DNA from: Lachnospiraceae bacterium
Lineage (GTDB): Bacteria; Bacillota; Clostridia; Lachnospirales; Lachnospiraceae
Length of the DNA stretch: 64,000 nt
NCBI GenBank assembly: GCA_029219245.1
Contig: JAQXTA010000041.1
Coordinates: 124,001 to 188,000, forward strand
Direction of reading: 5' to 3'
Part shown: one piece after another, positions 60,261-64,000 of the stretch
Position numbering within the stretch: position 1 is the first letter of the stretch
How the letters are laid out: each line of letters opens with the position of its first letter
Position numbers and translations under genes: made by a program
The notes under the pieces: generated by a model
Database searches by the model: none
What the model was told of the DNA's origin: nothing
The model's input: the letters and a program-made list of their open reading frames with translations, nothing else

Positions 60261-62147
60261 ATGATAAGAAAACTGGCTCTATCAGATGAAATTCTGATGC
60301 AGGTGGAAAAGCCTGCGCGCTATATCGGAAATGAAGTAAATTCAGTCGTAAAAGAAAAAGATAAAATTGCTGTCCGGTTTGCCATGTGCTTTCCGGATGT
60401 ATATGAAATCGGTATGTCCCATCTTGGAATTCAGATTTTATATGATATGTTCAATCAGTGGGATGATGTCTGGTGTGAAAGAGTTTATTCACCCTGGGTA
60501 GATTTGGATAAAATTATGCGTGAGAAACGAATTCCTCTATTTGGGTTGGAATCACAGGAACCGGTTAAAAATATGGATTTTCTCGGAATCACACTACAAT
60601 ATGAAATGTGCTATACCAATATTTTACAGGTTCTTGATTTAGCACAGATTCCGCTACTTGCCAAAGACCGGGAAGAGGATATGCCGATTGTTATCGGGGG
60701 TGGTCCCTGTAGCTATAATCCGGAACCAATTGCGCCTTTTTTTGATTTGTTTTATATCGGAGAAGGGGAAACTCAGTATCGAAGGTTGCTTGATTTATAT
60801 ATCGAAAATAGGGATAACGGTGGCAACCGCCTTACGTTTTTACAGAAGGCATCCCAGATTCCGGGCATCTATGTTCCAGGCTTCTATGAAGAAGAATACA
60901 ATGCTGATGGAACCATTCGGGGAAGAAAGAAATTATATGATAAAGCACCGGATACGATCTTAAAAGAAATCGAAATGGAAGTGAGCGATACTTACTATCC
61001 GCTGAAACCGGTTGTGCCGTTTATCAAGGTGACACAGGACCGAGTCGTTTTGGAAATCCAGCGTGGCTGTATTCGCGGCTGCCGTTTCTGCCAAGCGGGG
61101 CAGCTTTATCGTCCGGTCAGAGAACGGGACGTAGAAGTTTTAAAACGATATGCAGTGGAAATGTTGAAAAATACCGGACAGGAGGAAATTTCGTTAAGCT
61201 CTTTAAGCTCCAGTGATTATTCACAGTTGAATGAATTATTGGACTTTTTGATTCAGGATTGTAACGAGAAACATACCAATATTTCCTTACCTTCTTTGCG
61301 AATTGATGCCTTTTCGCTGGACGTCATGAGTAAAGTCCAGGATGTGAAAAAAAGCAGTCTGACCTTTGCGCCGGAAGCGGGCAGTCAGCGGCTTCGTGAT
61401 GTCATCAACAAGGGGTTGACCGAAGAAGTCATTTTAAAAGGCGCAGCACTTGCTTTTGAAGGTGGCTGGACCAGAGTAAAACTGTATTTCATGTTAGGGC
61501 TGCCAACCGAAACCGAGGAAGATATTCGGGGTATTGGTGATTTGTCCAACAAGATTGCCGCAACCTTTTTTGAAACCGTACCGAAGGACAAGCGTGTTAA
61601 TGGCAAGGTACAGATTGTAACCAGTACCTCTTTCTTTATTCCAAAGCCTTTTACTCCATTTCAGTGGGCAAGGATGTGTACGAAAGAAGAATTTCTGGAG
61701 AAAGCTTATCAGACCAAGCAGGGAATCATGGCACAGTTAAACCAGAAAAGCATCAAATATAACTGGCATGAAGCAGATGTGAGCGTTTTAGAGGGTGTTT
61801 TTGCCAGAGGTGACCGCAAGGTGGCCGATGTCATTTTGAAAGCATATGAAAAAGGCTGTTTGTTTGATTCATGGAGCGAATATTTCCATAACGATGTATG
61901 GATGTCCTGCTTTGAAGAATGTGGTGTTGATGTAGCTTTTTATACGACAAGGGAGCGCATGGAGGATGAAATTTTCCCATGGGATTTCTTAGACTGTGGT
62001 GTGACCAAAGAATTTTTATTACGGGAATGGAAAAAAGCCATGGAGGAAACCGTATCCCCGAACTGCAGGAGCAAATGTCAGGGCTGTGGGGCAAGACGTT
62101 TTGGCGGAGGTGTATGTTTTGAATCAAACAATCAAAATCAGAATTAA
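60261..62147 (+). CDS. B12-binding-domain radical SAM protein, TIGR03960 family
   Basis: The 628-residue protein starts with the family pattern K-P-A-R-Y-I-G-N-E-V-N, has a cobalamin-binding-like Rossmann region at about 30-200 (F-P-D-V-Y-E-I-G-M-S-H-L-G), the 4Fe-4S motif C270-x3-C274-x2-C277 (G-C-I-R-G-C-R-F-C-Q), and a C-terminal cysteine cluster (N-C-R-S-K-C-Q-G-C-G). The reaction is unknown. It always pairs with the DUF2344 protein that follows, and the two may form a ribosome- or tRNA-modifying enzyme near rng and ribosomal protein genes. Confidence 0.92.
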   Translation: MIRKLALSDEILMQVEKPARYIGNEVNSVVKEKDKIAVRFAMCFPDVYEIGMSHLGIQILYDMFNQWDDVWCERVYSPWVDLDKIMREKRIPLFGLESQEPVKNMDFLGITLQYEMCYTNILQVLDLAQIPLLAKDREEDMPIVIGGGPCSYNPEPIAPFFDLFYIGEGETQYRRLLDLYIENRDNGGNRLTFLQKASQIPGIYVPGFYEEEYNADGTIRGRKKLYDKAPDTILKEIEMEVSDTYYPLKPVVPFIKVTQDRVVLEIQRGCIRGCRFCQAGQLYRPVRERDVEVLKRYAVEMLKNTGQEEISLSSLSSSDYSQLNELLDFLIQDCNEKHTNISLPSLRIDAFSLDVMSKVQDVKKSSLTFAPEAGSQRLRDVINKGLTEEVILKGAALAFEGGWTRVKLYFMLGLPTETEEDIRGIGDLSNKIAATFFETVPKDKRVNGKVQIVTSTSFFIPKPFTPFQWARMCTKEEFLEKAYQTKQGIMAQLNQKSIKYNWHEADVSVLEGVFARGDRKVADVILKAYEKGCLFDSWSEYFHNDVWMSCFEECGVDVAFYTTRERMEDEIFPWDFLDCGVTKEFLLREWKKAMEETVSPNCRSKCQGCGARRFGGGVCFESNNQNQN

Positions 62148-62850
62148 ATTTGCCAAATATGGCACCATGAAATTCATTGGACATCTGGATATTATGCGCT
62201 TTTTCCAGAAAGCGATACGGCGTGCCGGTATCGATATCCGATATTCGGAGGGCTTTAGTCCTCACCAGATTATGTCTTTTGCAGCCCCACTTGGTGTCGG
62301 TATTGAAAGTAAAGGAGAATATCTGGATATTGAAGTCAATTCCATGACTTCTACGGAAGTAATGAAAGAAGCGTTAAATCAGGTTATGGTACCGGGGGTG
62401 GAAATCGTTTCCGTTACCGTTTTGCCGGACAATGTAAAAAATGCTATGGCGAGTGTTGCTGCCGCTGCTTATCGTATTGCTTATAAAGAAGGTGCTTTCC
62501 CGATAGAAAATCTGGAACAGAAATTACAGGAATTCTATGCGATGGAACACATTCCTGTTACCAAAGAAACCAAGAAAAGTGTGTTGGAACTGGATTTGAA
62601 ACCGGGAATATATGAACTAAAGATGGTTGCTGCAGATAATACCAACACTGCACCGGAAATCTATATGTTAGTAGATGCCAGCAGCAGCGGAAATATCAAA
62701 CCAACGATGGTGTTGGATGCATTTTGCAGCTTCTGTCAGGCAGAACTTGCTCCTTATTCTTATCAGATAACCAGAATCGATACCTATACGAATCTGGCAA
62801 AAGAAGGAGAAGAGAAGAAACTGGTGCCGCTAGAAGCGGTTGGGAAATAA
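62119..62850 (+). CDS. Radical SAM-linked DUF2344 (TIGR03936) protein
   Basis: The 243-residue protein has I-R-I-K-F-A-K-Y-G-T-M-K-F-I-G-H-L-D near the start, the DUF2344 signature, then R-A-G-I-D-I-R-Y-S-E-G-F-S-P-H. I place the start at TTG 62119, because GGCGGAGG at 62103-62110 lies eight bases before it and homologs begin close to this point; GTG at 62110 is the alternative. The gene overlaps the radical SAM gene by 29 bases, showing a tightly coupled pair. Confidence 0.88.
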   Translation: MNQTIKIRIKFAKYGTMKFIGHLDIMRFFQKAIRRAGIDIRYSEGFSPHQIMSFAAPLGVGIESKGEYLDIEVNSMTSTEVMKEALNQVMVPGVEIVSVTVLPDNVKNAMASVAAAAYRIAYKEGAFPIENLEQKLQEFYAMEHIPVTKETKKSVLELDLKPGIYELKMVAADNTNTAPEIYMLVDASSSGNIKPTMVLDAFCSFCQAELAPYSYQITRIDTYTNLAKEGEEKKLVPLEAVGK

Positions 62851-62855
62851 TAGAA

Positions 62856-64000
62856 ATGGAAAACAAACAAAAAGGCAAACTCTTATTATTAAAATTAAAC
62901 GGCAGGACTTTTTCCCTCCTGATTCGGGATAACCGTATCCTGTCCATTCAGACAGGTGCGGAAAAGAAAGGTCAGATTGGAAATATCTATGTTGGAAAGG
63001 TACAGAATGTGTCTGCAAACATCGGTGCGGTTTTTGTAGAGCTTTCCAAAGGCGAATTGTCTTTTTTGCCGTTACAAGAGGCTAAGAACGCTTTTTTGAC
63101 GAATCGAAAGGCTGATGGTACGCTGAAAGCCGGGGATGAGCTGTTAGTGCAGGTTGTAAAAGAACCGTTGAAAACCAAACTGGCAGGGGTATCTTCCAGG
63201 CTGTCCTTAGCGGGTTCCTATGTAGTTATTGAGTACCGGGATTCTCTCAAAGCTGTCAAGCCACAGGAGCAGGGAAAATCAGGTAAAAGAACCGATAATA
63301 ACAATATCCGTATCTCCTCCAAACTGGGAACCAAATATCATCATCTGTTTCACGAACAGGAAGCCCTTTGGAAAATTGCAGAAACATTTAATGTAATTAT
63401 CCGTACAAACGCAGGATGCGTGGAAGATGTTTCGATTGTGATTGCAGAAGCACAAGCACTTGCTGCACAAATGAATCATATTCTGACCGTTGGTGATAAG
63501 AGGGTATGTTTTAGTTGTCTGCATCAAAGTGAACCGGAATATCTTTCTTTTATCAAAAATATGTATCAATCAGAATATGATGAGATTGTGACCGATGAAA
63601 AGGAATTTTACGAAGCACTTCTTGCCGATGAGAAAACAAGAAGTCTTCCGATTCGTTTTTATGAAGATTCCATGCTGCCGCTTTATAAGCTATATTCTGT
63701 TGAAACAAGAATCAAAGAGCTTTTGGATAAAAAAGTGTGGTTGAAATCCGGCGGTTATCTGGTTATTGAGCAGACTGAGGCACTGGTTGCGATTGATGTC
63801 AACACCGGCAAATACGAAGCCGGCAAAAAACAGGAAGAAACTTATCTGAAAATCAATCTGGAGGCGGCAGAGGCGATTGCGTGGTCTCTTCGCGCCAGAA
63901 ATTTATCCGGTATGATTCTGGTTGACTTTATCAATATGAAAAAGAAAGAACATATTGAGCAGCTGATTCAGACAATGAAAAATTATCTGCATAAGGATCC
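62856..64000 (+). CDS. rng: Ribonuclease E/G family protein, 5' part
   Basis: The frame runs open to the window end, giving 381 codons of an RNase G-type protein of about 400-480 residues. An S1-like RNA-binding domain is at about 30-130 (I-G-N-I-Y-V-G-K-V-Q-N-V), and the catalytic magnesium aspartates are D314 (A-I-D-V-N-T-G) and D357 (L-V-D-F-I-N-M). It cuts single-stranded RNA 5'-end dependently in rRNA and mRNA processing. In many Firmicutes it precedes rplU, so ribosomal protein genes may follow outside the window. The ATG has a poor ribosome site (GGGAAATAATAG), consistent with coupling to the gene before. Confidence 0.92.
   Translation, partial: MENKQKGKLLLLKLNGRTFSLLIRDNRILSIQTGAEKKGQIGNIYVGKVQNVSANIGAVFVELSKGELSFLPLQEAKNAFLTNRKADGTLKAGDELLVQVVKEPLKTKLAGVSSRLSLAGSYVVIEYRDSLKAVKPQEQGKSGKRTDNNNIRISSKLGTKYHHLFHEQEALWKIAETFNVIIRTNAGCVEDVSIVIAEAQALAAQMNHILTVGDKRVCFSCLHQSEPEYLSFIKNMYQSEYDEIVTDEKEFYEALLADEKTRSLPIRFYEDSMLPLYKLYSVETRIKELLDKKVWLKSGGYLVIEQTEALVAIDVNTGKYEAGKKQEETYLKINLEAAEAIAWSLRARNLSGMILVDFINMKKKEHIEQLIQTMKNYLHKD

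Overview
The window looks like a contiguous piece of the chromosome of a low-to-moderate GC, Gram-positive, spore-forming-lineage Clostridia, most probably a member of the Lachnospiraceae. The evidence is the sporulation genes yqfC, yqfD and a ylbJ-like gene, the short HisG with a HisZ partner, a cobalamin-dependent methionine synthase without reactivation domain, strong AGGAGG ribosome sites, and several conserved but uncharacterised small membrane proteins. This is inference from gene content; no rRNA or other species marker is present. I saw no tRNA, rRNA, CRISPR array, prophage or insertion sequence. The region is core genome, almost all on the + strand, with no gap above 300 bases lacking a gene.

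Layout. 1-9.7 kb: end of a MORN-like protein, a zinc-ribbon membrane protein with rlmH, pyrimidine-nucleoside phosphorylase, then the conserved run yqfC-yqfD-phoL-(pgpH position)-ybeY, a MATE/SpoVB-type flippase and a secreted hypothetical protein. 9.7-17.1 kb: two FAD oxidoreductases, proB, a DUF896 protein, 5-formyl-THF cyclo-ligase, proA, a dihydrouridine synthase and a glyoxalase-fold protein, ending at a terminator. 17.2-20 kb: a self-contained metal-efflux unit (SmtB-type repressor, free HMA metallochaperone, P1B ATPase) with promoter, operator and terminator. 20-22.3 kb: divergent uracil permease and upp around a repeat-rich control region. 22.4-26.7 kb: DUF554 protein, lipoprotein, methionine synthase and a coiled-coil membrane protein. 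26.8-33.6 kb: branched-chain amino acid block: acetolactate synthase large subunit, two different ACT regulatory subunits, ilvC, then a LysR gene divergent from leuCD. 33.7-39.7 kb: unknown protein, lactate/malate-type dehydrogenase, diguanylate cyclase (-), a nuclease-fold/wHTH protein coupled to a hybrid histidine kinase. 39.8-44 kb: a parE/parC-type topoisomerase pair. 44-48.9 kb: rsmD-coaD-coiled-coil protein-amidase, a converging ylbJ-like gene and rsuA. 48.9-54.4 kb: an HAD gene broken by an amber codon, YgiQ radical SAM, SDR, membrane protein, RluA-family synthase and recU. 54.4-59.7 kb: histidine operon hisZ-hisG-hisD-hisB-hisIE behind a strong promoter and a leader that can fold into a closed multibranch structure. 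59.8-64 kb: small membrane protein, then radical SAM TIGR03960 - DUF2344 - RNase E/G, the last cut by the window end.

The most interesting items are not whole new systems but control and degeneration signals: the structured his leader; a PgpH-position protein whose HD motif is HR; a HisF-like barrel without its first catalytic Asp fused to HisIE; a perfect terminator hairpin inside the signal-peptide codons of an amidase; a near-consensus promoter placed immediately before a terminator; and a PD-(D/E)XK-like/wHTH protein translationally coupled to a sensor kinase. All function calls are from reading motifs and context; no database search was possible.
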